Shown: positions 1 to 10,460 of the stretch, piece by piece
Layout: each line of letters starts with the position of its first letter
Numbering within the stretch: the first letter of the stretch is position 1
Assembly (NCBI GenBank): GCA_009767595.1
Contig: VSDK01016681.1
Coordinates: 140,662 to 204,661, forward strand
Direction of reading: 5' to 3'
Length of the DNA: 64,000 bases
From: Symbiodinium kawagutii
Taxonomy: Eukaryota; Sar; Dinophyceae; Suessiales; Symbiodiniaceae
Position numbers and translations under genes: made by a program
Notes under the pieces: model-generated
What the model was told of the DNA's origin: nothing
The model's input: the letters and a program-made list of their open reading frames with translations, nothing else
Databases searched by the model: none

Positions 1-535
1 GATCAGATCCAGTGTACCAACCCCAGGTTTGTGCTGAGTTGAGTTGTTGGCGGAGTAGCTTGATGAAATCCAGTGTGGAATGAAAAGCCACGGCATGCGT
101 CTGAGGTTCACTGCTCGACCAACTTAGGTTGTCTGCGTATGCTTGTGGCTTGACCCCACATTGTTCGGTACGCAAGCACCATAAAAGTCCTACCAGCAAA
201 ATGGCAAGCACACTGAGACCATCTCCCTCTGGAACACCTGTTGTTCCTTTGCCTACCGGAATGAAGGCGCCGTCGATTTTCCAGTGGCGCTCCATGTTTT
301 GGAGAAAGAGCATCCAGAAATCTGTGATGTCGGTGGGTATACCCGCCCAGTTCATCAATGCCATGATTGGCTGCCGTGGGAGAAGATTAAAACATTTATG
401 CAAGTCTAAGGTAACTCCTCCCAAAGACAAAGACGAACCATCCCAGTGCGATTTCTCTATTCGAAGTTGAAGAGCATAAATGGGGAACAAAGGATTTCTG
501 CCAGGCATCATTCCAATGACACTACGTGGGAAAAA
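1..535 (-). pseudogene. LINE reverse transcriptase palm, frameshifted continuation of ORF2
   Basis: Downstream of the ORF2 stop, the minus strand stays open in another frame to base 1. It contains the expected polymerase motifs in order: motif A DLHKCFN (386-406), motif B TTGVPEGDGLS, and motif C AYADNLSW with the YADN core at 128-139. The second catalytic aspartate of the usual YADD is therefore asparagine. I recall YADN from other dinoflagellate LINEs, so it may be a lineage feature rather than decay. The frame joins ORF2 if one base of the A7 run at 531-537 is surplus, which is either a real mutation or a homopolymer error. Confidence 0.8.
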
Positions 536-3101
536 AACATTTCCAATGCCGAAGTACCTGAGTGGATATGGTCTTCACCCAAGTTCGATATAGAACAGAA
601 AGCACGGTGATGGGTCTTGATTGCGCAGGTTGGTTTGCCCCCATAACCTTTGCCAACGGTGTTACATGGGCTTGCGCAAGAATGGCTGGCATTTCTTGGT
701 CTTTCATAGCCATTCGAAAGAGTCCGATTAATTCTAGTAACGCTTGATCCGGTAAAAGTTGGAGATCCGCTACAGTCCATCCACACATTCCTGGCGATGT
801 GGATGTTTGCATGCTAGCAATAGCTTGTTTCCATGTTTCAAGAGAATCAAGTTCCAAAGTAACCGGGTCTCCTGGGAAAGTATGGTTGCGCAGTTCATCA
901 TGGAAGTCATTCCAAAAGCTTGGATTCTGTTGCTCTTGGATCGTGTCTCGCTTCCAATACTGGTTCCAAAAATTGTTCAAAGCATGGCCAATCTTCTGCG
1001 GATCCTGCGTGAGGACTTGTTGTGTGAGAGTGGTTTCTTCTTCCGGGAAGGCCGCATCCGGATTGTCTAGCATGAAACCCACCAATGGGTGATTGATCCA
1101 AAGCATCTTAACTGAATGGCCATCAAGCTGTGCCGGAAAATGAAGTTCCAATGGGGCATCTCGCATCGGAACTTGCAGGACACCCTCAACATAGCCTGTT
1201 CCATCATAGGGTGCAATTTTGATTCGAACCTCCAAGGATGTTTCCACTCTCTGCAGAATTCCATTGGATTCAGGTTTGATACTGTTTGTGGCATTCTTAT
1301 TAGTATTTTTCTTCAAATCATACCATCTTCGAAATTTATTCTTACCATACTGGATTCTTCGCTCCAATGTCTGAAGGTGCTTGAAATGGAAATTGACGAG
1401 CTGTTCAATATCTTGTAAAAATGCAATGGTGGGCCAAAATGGCCAAACGGGTAGCGGTAGAAATTGCTGTATCCAGTTTGCAAAACCTTTGGGAAAACCT
1501 CTTGCAAGCTTGATGGCCAACCATTCCTGTCGAAGAGAGTCATGATGTTTGGTGTCTTGGAAATGGCCCTTGTTCCATCGAAATTGCAAGGACTGTATTC
1601 TACGGAGTTGGGTTAAAACCAAACGCATCTTAGCCGAACACATATCAACGTCAGCATTAGTTTGGCCATGACATGCTTGTTTGACTGGCTGAGATGCAGT
1701 AACCTTTCGAGGTCCTTTCGCATTGAATCTGCCTTTTCCTGTAGCAGGCAAAGTTTCCCAAGGTTGACGAATGGGGTTGTCAAGATGCTGTTGCTTGATA
1801 GCTTTAGCAACTTGCTTCTCTACGTGCTGGGACCAGTCTTGGAAATGATCTTCAACGTTGAGCGGTTCTTCATCTTCAGTTGTGGTGGGGGGCTGCCAAG
1901 GAACATATGTATCATCAAGTGACTTGGAGTCGACTCCAAAGTTTGCAAAGGATCTTGGAAACTGAAAAGTGCACGTCTCTAAAGAGCTGGGTTCAATGGC
2001 AAGCGTGAGAAGAATGGGATGATGATCATGAAGCGAATGATCGGTGATCAAAGTGACATCTGCAATGTGTTGTGCCAAGTGCGGACTGAGAAGGATCACA
2101 TCATGGTTGGTAGCGTTTCTACAAGTTGGTGGCATAGCAGTTTGGTGCAATTGCTCATATGCTTGTTGGGCGGTTGCCCAGCCATGTTCTGAAAGAAATT
2201 CCCATTGGGCTAATTCAGTCGGATGCCAATTGAGGTCTCCTACGATAAGTGCTGGTAGGTTGATGGAAGCAACTGCATCCAAAGCATGGTGGAGTATCGC
2301 TTCCTTTTTCTGTTTTCCAAGCGAATGGCTCTTAGGATGGCCATAGATAGTCACCACCTGAAAATAGGTTCCGAGAAAATTGACAATGCCATGTAGGATC
2401 CTAGATGTGGAAAGCATATCCTCAGGAAGCGGGTTCCTCGCTTCCATTAGCTTATATTTGGAGTGCATTGAAACACCGATTGCTTGACCACGGAAACCAT
2501 CTGGGCAAATGTCTTTCAAGGATGGTGCTGGCAAGGAAAACACCGACTTATATCCCAGTTTTTTGAAATCCTTTCTGATTTTATGCTGTGCAGCTCTCGT
2601 TGCGCTTGTCTCTGAACAGCACAAAAGGTCTGCTTCAAAATTTGCAAGGTCAGCCGTCTTGCCATACAATGAAGTTGGATTCACACATGCTACGGAGAAT
2701 GGTCCTGGGTTATGCGCTTCACCGATGCGAACTCCACTCATAGGTGAGTGGTTGCGAAGATCTTTCAGAAAAGGAGCTGTGCCTATCACACCAGCTTCTG
2801 CATCAAATTGGGGATTGGCAAACCTAACAATTCGGGTTAAATTTGCGAAGACAATGCCAAAATTGACATCAAATGCGAAAGGTGACTTGGAAAATGGAGC
2901 TGTCCAAATCCAATGCGGTAACAAATGGAACAAGATACGGTCGAAAAGTACAAATGCTTCTCGAAGCTGAATGCAAAGTTCATGTTTGCTTTCATGGATC
3001 CCTGCCTGTGCAAGCGAGTGTTGGTACCGGCTAGCATGAGCAAGGTTCAATGTCCTTTTACAAAGAAAGGAAACATGAATTCCCCTGAATTGTCTGAACA
3101 C
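522..3101 (-). CDS. LINE ORF2, endonuclease plus N-terminal part of reverse transcriptase
   Basis: An 859-codon open frame, by far the longest in the window. Residues ~125-134 read RIGEAHNPGP, followed by an exonuclease-endonuclease-phosphatase domain (~135-368). Visible catalytic motifs are GDLNWHP (~288-294) and the terminal SDH-like TDHSLHDHHP (~353-362). The region ~375-740 is a linker without recognised motifs. Reverse-transcriptase fingers begin near residue 765 (TSPGMCGWTVADL) and reach QSRPITVLSVLYRTW (~826-840). The frame then stops at TAG just after an A7 run (531-537 on +); the rest of the polymerase continues one frame over. The listed start is a GTG; the true start is unknown. 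In LINEs this protein nicks target DNA and primes reverse transcription there. Confidence 0.85.
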   Translation of the reverse strand: MFRQFRGIHVSFLCKRTLNLAHASRYQHSLAQAGIHESKHELCIQLREAFVLFDRILFHLLPHWIWTAPFSKSPFAFDVNFGIVFANLTRIVRFANPQFDAEAGVIGTAPFLKDLRNHSPMSGVRIGEAHNPGPFSVACVNPTSLYGKTADLANFEADLLCCSETSATRAAQHKIRKDFKKLGYKSVFSLPAPSLKDICPDGFRGQAIGVSMHSKYKLMEARNPLPEDMLSTSRILHGIVNFLGTYFQVVTIYGHPKSHSLGKQKKEAILHHALDAVASINLPALIVGDLNWHPTELAQWEFLSEHGWATAQQAYEQLHQTAMPPTCRNATNHDVILLSPHLAQHIADVTLITDHSLHDHHPILLTLAIEPSSLETCTFQFPRSFANFGVDSKSLDDTYVPWQPPTTTEDEEPLNVEDHFQDWSQHVEKQVAKAIKQQHLDNPIRQPWETLPATGKGRFNAKGPRKVTASQPVKQACHGQTNADVDMCSAKMRLVLTQLRRIQSLQFRWNKGHFQDTKHHDSLRQEWLAIKLARGFPKGFANWIQQFLPLPVWPFWPTIAFLQDIEQLVNFHFKHLQTLERRIQYGKNKFRRWYDLKKNTNKNATNSIKPESNGILQRVETSLEVRIKIAPYDGTGYVEGVLQVPMRDAPLELHFPAQLDGHSVKMLWINHPLVGFMLDNPDAAFPEEETTLTQQVLTQDPQKIGHALNNFWNQYWKRDTIQEQQNPSFWNDFHDELRNHTFPGDPVTLELDSLETWKQAIASMQTSTSPGMCGWTVADLQLLPDQALLELIGLFRMAMKDQEMPAILAQAHVTPLAKVMGANQPAQSRPITVLSVLYRTWVKTISTQVLRHWKCFFPT

Positions 3102-3146
3102 ACTATTGGATAGTGCAGTTCCCTCTGCTAGTGGACCTGGTGTTAG

Positions 3147-3530
3147 TCACATTTCATCATCTTCATCCGGTTCTTGTGTGTTTCGCTTGGTGCCTCTGCT
3201 GAACAACTGCTTCAATTCTTCGAATTGGTCCCTAAGCTGCGTCTCTTGCCTGGTCACTGCTGTTTGCATGGTCTTGGAAAGCTCGGAGTGCATGTTTCGC
3301 AACTGCACCTGTGTGGTTTCTGCGTTGCTTTTCACTTCATGCTCGATTTGGTTCATTCGTTGTGAAGTTGTCTCATTGAGTTGCTTCTGTGATGCTGCCA
3401 TTGTGTTGAGCTGTTGCTCGAGCTTTTCGATGCGATGGGTTTGCTGTTCAAATTGTTGGGCCACCGGTCCAGTGACGGTGCGATCTGAGCGGGAAGCTGT
3501 GGAATGGGTTCCGGAGGAAGATGGCAAGGA
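3147..3530 (-). CDS. LINE ORF1-like coiled-coil protein, C-terminal part
   Basis: About 126 codons, highly charged and glutamine-rich. A heptad-like stretch (QQFEQQTHRIEKLEQQLNTM, then repeated Q/L/E residues to ~residue 105) predicts a coiled coil, and the tail is acidic (EPDEDDEM). It ends 46 bp before the ORF2 start on the same strand, as in two-ORF LINEs where ORF1 is a trimeric RNA-binding chaperone. No zinc knuckle or RRM is seen. An in-frame TGA lies just upstream of the first codon, and a different frame (about 3353-3598) reads on upstream, so a frameshift near 3500 has probably separated the N-terminus. Confidence 0.6.
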   Translation of the reverse strand, partial: SLPSSSGTHSTASRSDRTVTGPVAQQFEQQTHRIEKLEQQLNTMAASQKQLNETTSQRMNQIEHEVKSNAETTQVQLRNMHSELSKTMQTAVTRQETQLRDQFEELKQLFSRGTKRNTQEPDEDDEM

Positions 3531-3601
3531 TCATGGCTGATTGTTTCTGACCATCGTTGAAGACCAAAACCTTGGAACTGGGCCCCGTGTGGCACCATCT
3601 G

Positions 3602-3870
3602 TTTTGCTATTGATCACTTGTCCAATGGCTGGGATTATCCCCTATGATTCTTTGTTATCATCCCCTTTAAATCCTTATAATCCCCTATAAAACCATACTT
3701 AGATTGGTATCATCCCCTATCAATCGTTATAATCACCCAATGGTTGAAAATCATCAACCACCATATGAACCACCCAATATCAACCACCCAATATCAACCA
3801 CCATATAAATCATCAACCACCAATGGTGGTATAAAACCACCATATCAACCACCCAATGCTTGGTGAATCT
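3602..3870. repeat. Low-complexity AACCACC/ATAATCCCC tract
   Basis: Repeated short words (ATCCCCTA, ATCAACCACC, CCACCATAT) fill the space between the LINE and the first + strand exon. No coding frame is seen. Confidence 0.6.
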
Positions 3871-3876
3871 CCCAAG

Positions 3877-3976
3877 GACAGCAGCTCCAGTTCTCTCTCT
3901 GATGGCTGGGCGGATCTGGAGAGAGAACCTGTCGTGCAGCGTCCCAGGCGCGGCACTGGATGGGGGTATGGGGCAG
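3877..3976 (+). CDS. Candidate exon, unidentified gene
   Basis: GC-rich island in AT-rich surroundings. From the acceptor ...CCCAAG one frame is open for 33 codons (DSSSSSLSDGWADLEREPVV...). It ends at GGGGCAG followed by GATGAT, a GA-type donor like those in the diflavin gene here; a GT alternative lies 10 bp earlier. The exon begins with G after AG, as most exons here do. It is serine-rich, then basic; no domain is recognised. Confidence 0.45.
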
Positions 3977-5157
3977 GATGATGGTGGATGATGGCTGGTG
4001 AGTGGTTTGATGATGGTGGATGATGGTTAAATGATGGTTAAGTGATGATTAAATGATGGTTAATGATGGCTGATGGTGGTTGATGATTCGGTTCATGATC
4101 CTTATGGAATGTCGCTGGAAGACGAAGGTCATGGTTTCTATTACTAGGGTTATTACATCATAATTAATTAATAGCAATCAATGGCTATATTCCTAGTAAT
4201 AGGAATCAATGGCTAGCACCGGTCTCACCAGTGGTTGATGATGGTTGATGAATGCTTAACAGATGGTGGGAAACTGTTGAATGGTGCGGTGGATGATGGT
4301 TATTTTTATGGTCCATGATGGTTAATGGGTGGTGAAGAACTGTTGTTTCTGCTTATTCTTAATAAAGGTTGCTATACCCTTTAGCGGTGAATCAAGTGGT
4401 TAGTGATGTTTAGATTAATCATGGTTGATCTGGGTTTAAGTGATGCTTGCGAAAGTTTGACATGCTGGTTGATGATGACTAAGAACGATTGACCGTGGTT
4501 AACAAGGAATATCAAAGCTTTGTAGTGCTCATGGATATTAGCGCATAAGAATTGCTAATCGCGGTGAATCAGGATGTGAATACTTACTACTAGTGGTCAA
4601 TGATGAGTGGTGATACTTGGTGAACAGTGGTTGTTAATAAATATCCGCATAGTGATGCTGATTGTCAATGCCGGTGAATGACAATTTATAATCACTAGGT
4701 GATTTCTTGGTATGGTTGTGTAGGTTATGGATTATCATTGCAGGATGAGAATCCCAAATAATCCCAACAGTTTCCAATCAGCTTCAGGGTTAACTGTTCA
4801 ATTCATGTTGTTCTTCTCATTCTGCAGATGGCTTTATTTGCTTATGTTGGTTCTTATGTTTTCAATATTGTCGGCAATTGTTGGTGACCTCCCAAAGTAT
4901 GGTTTCATTCCAAGATACACAGTTGTTTGCATGCATGTATCTTGATGTCTTCGGTGTACTTACAATAGCAGTAATTACATGGTTACTAAGAACAATGATT
5001 GATAATGATACTAAGAACAGTTATTGATTATAATGATGATTGAGAATAAAGAGAATCATCAAGGATACTAATGATTAATAAATTCAAATAATCATAATGA
5101 TAACAATGACAATCACAACACCAATTGATGATTATCAAGAGCCGATTTCCTTCGAAG
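3977..5157. repeat. Intron-like low-complexity stretch
   Basis: Degenerate repeats of ATGATGGTTGATGATGG-like words, thinning out after 4400. No exon-like island or conserved element recognised. Confidence 0.5.
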
Positions 5158-5262
5158 GTGCGTCCCTACGCCCACCGTCAGCCCACGATCCCCTGCAGCT
5201 TCTGTGTCCAGGCCACCGGGTCGGCCCTACAACTTGTTGCATCCATCGTCACAACGCCTGAG
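5158..5262 (+). CDS. Candidate exon, unidentified gene
   Basis: Exactly 35 codons between TTCGAAG and the donor GTGCAT, reading VRPYAHRQPTIPCSFC and then ATGSALQLVASIVTTPE. The exon starts with G after AG and is about 62% GC against an AT-rich background. Two cysteines (CSFC) are visible, but no family is recognised. Confidence 0.5.
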
Positions 5263-6076
5263 GTGCATGGTTGTGGTGGACTGAGTCGCTCGTTGTGTGT
5301 TCCTTGTTGTTGGTACTTGTGTTGGTCCTTGTTGTTGGTAGTTGGTGAGCCTTGTTGTTGTGTTTGTGTTGTCAATTAAATATTCAATGTTGGCAGGGTT
5401 GTTGTCGTCCTGGTGCTTTTGCTCGGTGACCGTCCAACAATGACAGTGGACAGTTGGTTTGAGGTGCAGGTGATTGCTCGGTGCAATGGATGAGTTGGTC
5501 TGCGTTCAAACAGGTGTGTGGGAATGCCCTTGTGAAGCAATCTTAATCTTTGGGGATCGCTATTGGTCAACGTTCAATGCTTTGCCCATCAAACGAATGA
5601 CGAATGATAAGAGCTCATGCGCCGAATCCCTTCCAGGGAGCTTTGTTCATGTTTGAACAATGGAGATGGACCCATACAATGTACACAGATTTGCCTCTTT
5701 GGATTCCCGAATCCCAGCATCATGCATAAATCTTTGATTATATCCTTGTGTAATGGAATGCTGTTTGTACGTTCCATTGTTTGTCAGTACTGTCAGCACT
5801 TATTACATTTTGGTGAGCTAGCCTGCAAGTGGAAAGTCCACTATTCAAGCGTTGTTGGTTGACCCATAGAAGAAAGTGAACTTTAGTTTCCGGTTTAGTT
5901 TACCACAGGGTACTTGTTGGCTCCAGCATTCATTTCGCTACCTTCGCCACACTGATGGTGCTTTAAGTTCCCAATCAACAAAAATTATCACGGAACAGTT
6001 TCTTTTTGGCCTTTTCTATTGTATTTGCAAAACATACCAGTATGTGCCATCGTTCCTACTGTGGACACCGTCATTG

Positions 6077-6192
6077 TGGGTGTTTCTCAGAGTAGGGCAC
6101 CCCCCAAATCATTCTATATCAACCCTTTATAGTATTAAACTTAAACCAAACATAACTTTTGGGCTTCCCAAACTGGCTAGGTGGAAACCACC
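6077..6192 (+). repeat. Family B MITE-like element, copy 1
   Basis: Starts GGGTGTTTCTCAGAGTAGGG, contains the family core CCCCCAAATCATTCTATATC, and ends GGTGGAAACCACC. Diverged copy. Confidence 0.55.
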
Positions 6193-6229
6193 TTATTATC
6201 ACTCGGTATCAGCAGCAGTACATGTGTTA

Positions 6230-6327
6230 CTGGTTGGTGGTTTCAATATTTTCTATTTTGCCTAGTAGTTATTAATAAATGTTTGCTTGACTATTTTTTT
6301 CATAGAGGCGGTTCAACCACCAATCAG
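6230..6327 (+). repeat. Family C MITE-like element, copy 1
   Basis: Terminal inverted repeat CTGGTTGGTGGTTTCAA at the left and GGTTCAACCACCAATCAG at the right; 98 bp, AT-rich interior. Confidence 0.65.
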
Positions 6328-6649
6328 ATTACCATCCTTGCTGTTGGTCTTCAGCAGCAACCCACGAATGGTAGATCCAGAAACCATCCCAAGTTTTGCC
6401 AGCGAAGACGGTATCAAAATCAGCTAACCCACTCATTAAATTTGTATGAACCAGTGTAAACCATCCATTCGCCATCCATCAACCGTTAACCGAGTCATTG
6501 CCCATTGCTTAGCTAATAATAACATATATAATCAATAACTATTGATGAACCATCATCAGCCATTTTTTTGACTGTTATTTCCTCATAAAAAGCAAATATA
6601 TTCATCACCTGATTGTTATAATCTCAAAACACATTAACATGCCCATCAG

Positions 6650-6766
6650 GTAGCATCAAAAGTGGCTGGGGTCGGCTCATGGATTTGCCAGGCACAAGAC
6701 GGAAGGATCCGATTCCTTTGGCAGTGCAAGTACCAAGGACGCCACGAGATGAGCGAGTGGCAATAG
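6650..6766 (+). CDS. Candidate exon, unidentified gene
   Basis: From acceptor CCCATCAG, one frame is open for 39 codons: SIKSGWGRLMDLPGTRRKDP then IPLAVQVPRTPRDERVAIG. It ends at a GTATAG donor. The acceptor is followed by G. Basic and proline-rich; no family recognised. Confidence 0.5.
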   Translation, partial: VASKVAGVGSWICQAQDGRIRFLWQCKYQGRHEMSEWQ

Positions 6767-6915
6767 GTATAGTGATGGGTTGATGAATGGGTTGATGAAT
6801 GACCTCATTAACTACCGGTAGTATGATGAACCATTCATCAACCTCCGTGGTATGTATAATCGTTGATGAAGGGGTGAGTTCCCTATGGCATGGATTGATT
6901 AATGGTCAAGAACTT

Positions 6916-6919
6916 GTTC

Positions 6920-6980
<61 letters not shown>
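6916..6980 (+). repeat. (GTT)n trinucleotide array
   Basis: About 20 uninterrupted GTT units. It would encode polyvaline if translated, but lies in intron-like sequence. Confidence 0.9.
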
Positions 6981-7389
6981 AACCACATGTAACCACTAAC
7001 AATGGTCAATAATTGGGAATGATACCAAAGAACTTATGGTTAAGCAACTACTTGGGATGGGTTGATTCATGGTCAATGACTGTAGGGGTTAGAACCATTG
7101 ATCAACAAATAATGCCAACAAGAATGGTTAATAAGAGGGAATTCATAGTAGAGGGTTGTAACTCAACCTTAATGATAGGAAATAATAATCATCAATAATG
7201 GTGAAACAACCACTAGTTGGTGGCTTGATTGACATTGTTTATTTCCGCTAGTGTATTAACAACGAGCAGTGTCAAGTTGTTTGGAATATTTCATCGCAAT
7301 AACGCGTCAGAAGCGACAACGGGCTGCAAGGTAATATGGCGACAAGTATGTTGAGGCTGAAATTGCAACATGTTGGTTTTTTTGACATA

Positions 7390-7503
7390 TGGCTATGGGT
7401 CAATATTAACCATCAACAATAGGGGATAATAACCAACCAATCATAGGGAAGCCAATGGTTAGTGATAGGGGAACCAGGGGTACAGGGTTTTGACCCACAG
7501 CCA
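7390..7503 (+). repeat. Family A MITE-like element, copy 1
   Basis: Terminal repeats TGGCTATGGGTCAA and TTGACCCACAGCCA bound 114 bp, with internal words TAGGGGATAATAACCAACCA and GGGGAACCAGGGGTACAGGG shared by all copies. ATA flanks both ends, a possible target duplication. Confidence 0.8.
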
Positions 7504-7813
7504 TATGGAGCCCCAAAAATGGTTGGTTTATTGCTTTCAAGGGTTTAAAAAAGGAAGATTTGGGGATCCCATATTTAGAGAAGCCATCATATTGAAGCCC
7601 AGAGGCTGTTTGAAATTGTGAGGATGCCGGGTTGGGGTCCCGTCTTATAGCCCAGTCTTCAGGTCAGTAAAGTACAGTGCTTTGCAGCAAGGTTCCCTAC
7701 AAATCAACAATGTGAATCAATAATTTTTTGGTGTATAATTTATGGTTGATAATGGTTGGTGAGCAATAGATAACAGTAGGGGATAATTAGCAACAATCAT
7801 GGTGAAACAACTG

Positions 7814-7917
7814 CTGGCTGGTGGTTTGATTCAGATGTTTAAACCCTCCACATGTAATTATCAACATATGGTTTGTTGACAAACATATTTTTCATAGGAG
7901 TTGAAACCACCAACCAG
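7814..7917 (+). repeat. Family C MITE-like element, copy 2
   Basis: CTGGCTGGTGGTTTGATTCA at the left end and GAGTTGAAACCACCAACCAG at the right end; 104 bp. Confidence 0.75.
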
Positions 7918-8245
7918 ACTATTAGTCTTTACAATTATGATGACTTTTCTTGCAACGTTCTTGGAACACGTGATTACAGCCATATGGCAATTATAAGATT
8001 TCATGCAATAAAGAGTTGATGATACACCCAGTCTATAACCAGGCTATAATCTGTCTACAAGCAGACTATAGCCAGACTATGACCCCTACAAAACCAGAAA
8101 ACAACCAGACTACACCCAGTACTCCACCATCATCACCCACCCTACCCTTCCAGTTACCATTAGGTAACTGACCCCAAACAGCAATGGTAGAAACCAGATG
8201 GTTAAATGTAGAGGTAACTGGAAGAGTAGGGACAGATATCCTTAG

Positions 8246-8338
8246 CCCACGCGGTGTGCTCGGCGGCAGGACACTTTGACGTCTGAGGTGCCCACGCTGC
8301 ACGTCTTCGACCCCAAGCGCTTGAGATATCGAAGCCAG
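8246..8338 (+). CDS. Candidate exon, unidentified gene
   Basis: 31 codons from acceptor ATCCTTAG to GAAGCCAG followed by GCTGGC (GC donor): PTRCARRQDTLTSEV then PTLHVFDPKRLRYRSQ. The frame would stop 12 bp past the donor. The minus strand is also open here (8066-8383), so strand is not certain. Confidence 0.4.
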
Positions 8339-8398
8339 GCTGGCGCCTCCTGAGCTAACTTGGCACCACCTGATGTGGTGCACATTTTTTTCGGGGTT

Positions 8399-8442
8399 GC
8401 TAGTTAGGCTAGTTAGATCTAGTTAGATCTAGTTAGGCTAGC
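8399..8442. repeat. Short palindromic tandem of TAGTTAGATC
   Basis: TAGTTAGGC and TAGTTAGATCT alternate, giving an almost symmetrical array bounded by GCTAG words. Confidence 0.7.
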
Positions 8443-8743
8443 AACCACTTTGTGCTTGGGGAAGACCAGAACCATTTCTTGGTTTTGTAGGTAGTTATAT
8501 GGGGTACATTTGAAAGCTTTTAGCGATCATCGAAGTGGAACATCCAGCATGGATGATCTTTGCAGATGGTGACGTTGGTGGTGTTCTATTGGTGTGTTTA
8601 GATTGGCCGAGTGCATTTTCCAGCTGTCAATCCCCATCTGGAGTGTGATCGGTACACTTCGAACAGGCTTGAGCCATGAAAACAGACTGGTTGCAAACTG
8701 ATTAATTAATATGGGAATCAACTAACTACCTAACTACTTATAG

Positions 8744-8959
8744 TTTCGGGCTTAACAACTTCAATGATTCGAATCCGGGCTCTGAACAACGATGCGACAA
8801 CTGGCACGCTCAGATCAGCGAATTGGGAGCCAACGCCACGTCAGGCGAAAAAGTTCGTGACCGGGGGCAGTTTGTTCACCTTGATCCTTGGTGGCGCTTC
8901 CGGCGAAGGTCTGCCGCTGCTGTTTGCCATAGCAGATCGGTTGGGTTCTGTAGAGCGTG
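8744..8959 (+). CDS. Candidate exon, unidentified gene, with a hydrophobic segment
   Basis: One frame is open from the acceptor CTTATAG through 71 codons to GAGCGTG|GTACCT. The second half reads KKFVTGGSLFTLILGGASGE then GLPLLFAIADRLGSVER, a mildly hydrophobic, glycine-rich stretch that could be a membrane segment. A second + frame is partly open, so the frame is not secure. A family A element begins 16 bp after the donor. Confidence 0.4.
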
Positions 8960-8974
8960 GTACCTCCCCCCAAA

Positions 8975-9088
8975 TGGCTGTGGGTCAATATTAACCAAAC
9001 CAACAATAGGGGATGATCACCAACAATAACAGGGAAACAGTGCTTAATGATGGGGGAACCAGGGGTACAGGATTTTGACCCACTGCCA
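8975..9088 (+). repeat. Family A MITE-like element, copy 2
   Basis: TGGCTGTGGGTCAATATTAA to TTTTGACCCACTGCCA; 114 bp. CAAATG-like sequence flanks both sides. Confidence 0.8.
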
Positions 9089-9813
9089 AATGTGGATGAG
9101 AATCACGGGGATGAGAGTCATGACTGGAGAAGTGGCATGCAAACAGAATCATGTGCTTGTGATTTCGAATTCCGCTGGAGTGGACGCATGCACCACAAAC
9201 CCTTTTTTACTGGTTGATAGTGACTGCCATTGCCCTAATCATTGTTACTATCCAGAATTGGTCAATAGTGGTTCTGACTTTATTTGCGAAACATTGTGGT
9301 TGCTAGCAATGCTGTTTACCCATGATATATATATATATATATAATATGTCATAACTCGATGAATAGCCACGTCTCTCTATCAAGCAAGAGAGATACTCGT
9401 TGACCAAACTGCGTCGGGGATGGCACAAATAGATACAAATGGTTGGTAAGGTTACTGAAATCTATTCAGAATTACTAGGACTGGATCATTGCAGTGATCA
9501 ATGATGGTCGAGATCGACTGAGTGTAGTGGTTTCTTGAACCTTTTTGCTGCCAGGTGTTTTCTTACGTTGGTATGACTTCGCGTTCTATTTTTTGCCTCC
9601 CTGTCCAAAATCATTTTAACCGGACATTACGCTCTCAACTAAATGTAGTGTTGAAATCCATCAGCCTTGATGGATGATTCACCTGGACACTCAAAGTCAG
9701 CATTCTGAACAAGTAAATCATCTAAAAATGGTGGATGATTGACCTCGGTCAATCTATGAGAAGTTATACATGTGGAACCCATCAGTGCCCTGACCAACTG
9801 CAGTTGTTCTCAG
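9089..9813. other. Intron-like stretch
   Basis: A (TA)n run at 9325-9343; otherwise no repeat family or convincing exon. Confidence 0.35.
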
Positions 9814-9976
9814 GATATGCCTGGCGGGATTGATCTATGAACGCCTCTCCATGCGAAGGGGCAGCAAGTATGGCCGCTTGGAATCGAAAAGGCCCTGGTT
9901 CTGCTGGGAAGTCATGCTGAGGCATGGCCACCCAGTTGCCTTGAATTTCCATGTGCTCCCTGGGTTGATCTCCCAA
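9814..9976 (+). CDS. Candidate exon, unidentified gene (strand uncertain)
   Basis: From acceptor TGTTCTCAG (next base G), one frame is open for 54 codons: ICLAGLIYERLSMRRGSKYG, then WEVMLRHGHPVALNFHVLPG, ending before a GTTCCA donor. The minus strand is open over the same bases in two frames, so orientation rests mainly on agreement with its neighbours. Confidence 0.35.
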
Positions 9977-10399
9977 GTTCCATGAATCCAGAACAAGCAG
10001 AAATATAATCCGCACTTATTGATGCCCCACACTGGCACAAGGGCTGGTTAAGCCACTGACTGATCGTTCAGAGTCAGCAAGAGTCAATGACTGGTGGTTA
10101 ACTCATGACATCAGTTGTCAAGAGTCAACAGCATTCATTGGTAAACAACACTATTGATGGTTACTTAGCTGGGTGCTTATCATCAAGAAACATCAAGTTG
10201 AGCCATTCAATCATCTTGATTTGTCGATAGACAAAGCCATTGTAATGAACCCAGCCAGTTACATCAAGAACAATATAAGCTGCTTATTTTCCCAGCAATT
10301 TGATTCATCAACATAGCTGCATCATGACCAAGTTACTGGTTACTTGTCGTCTCAACGAAACCTGAGGTGAAGGCGTTCCTGATGTCTTTCTCCGTCTAG

Positions 10400-10460
10400 G
10401 CGCTGCGGTGAAGTTGTCATGCTTGATGAAGTCTGGAAATCTGCAATCACCAATCGCAGG
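10400..10460 (+). CDS. Weak candidate exon
   Basis: Open frame AAVKLSCLMKSGNLQSPIAG between acceptor TCCGTCTAG (next base G) and a GTTTGG donor. Short; supported only by splice-like ends and base composition. Confidence 0.25.

Larger units (their letters stand above)
1..3600 (-). mobile_element. LINE (non-LTR) retrotransposon, 3' end beyond the window
   Basis: The minus strand carries, in order, a coiled-coil ORF1, an ORF2 with an apurinic-endonuclease-like domain, and a reverse transcriptase that runs off at base 1. This is the order of a LINE. The 5' boundary near 3600 is a guess, based on where coding-like sequence gives way to the ATGGTT-type intron sequence. The element lies antisense to all other recognisable coding sequence in the window. 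It has at least one frameshift in ORF2 and probably one in ORF1, so this copy is unlikely to be active. The 3' UTR and tail are not visible. Confidence 0.85.
5263..6649. other. Intron-like stretch with two inverted-repeat elements
   Basis: 5270-5560 is rich in GTTGTTGG words. 6077-6192 is a family B element and 6230-6327 a family C element. I see no further exon. Confidence 0.4.

Noticed and set aside
2044-2970. Several + strand frames inside the LINE
   Set aside because: Shadows of ORF2 on the opposite strand.
6916-6980. Polyvaline-encoding open frame
   Set aside because: Simple (GTT)n repeat in intron-like sequence.
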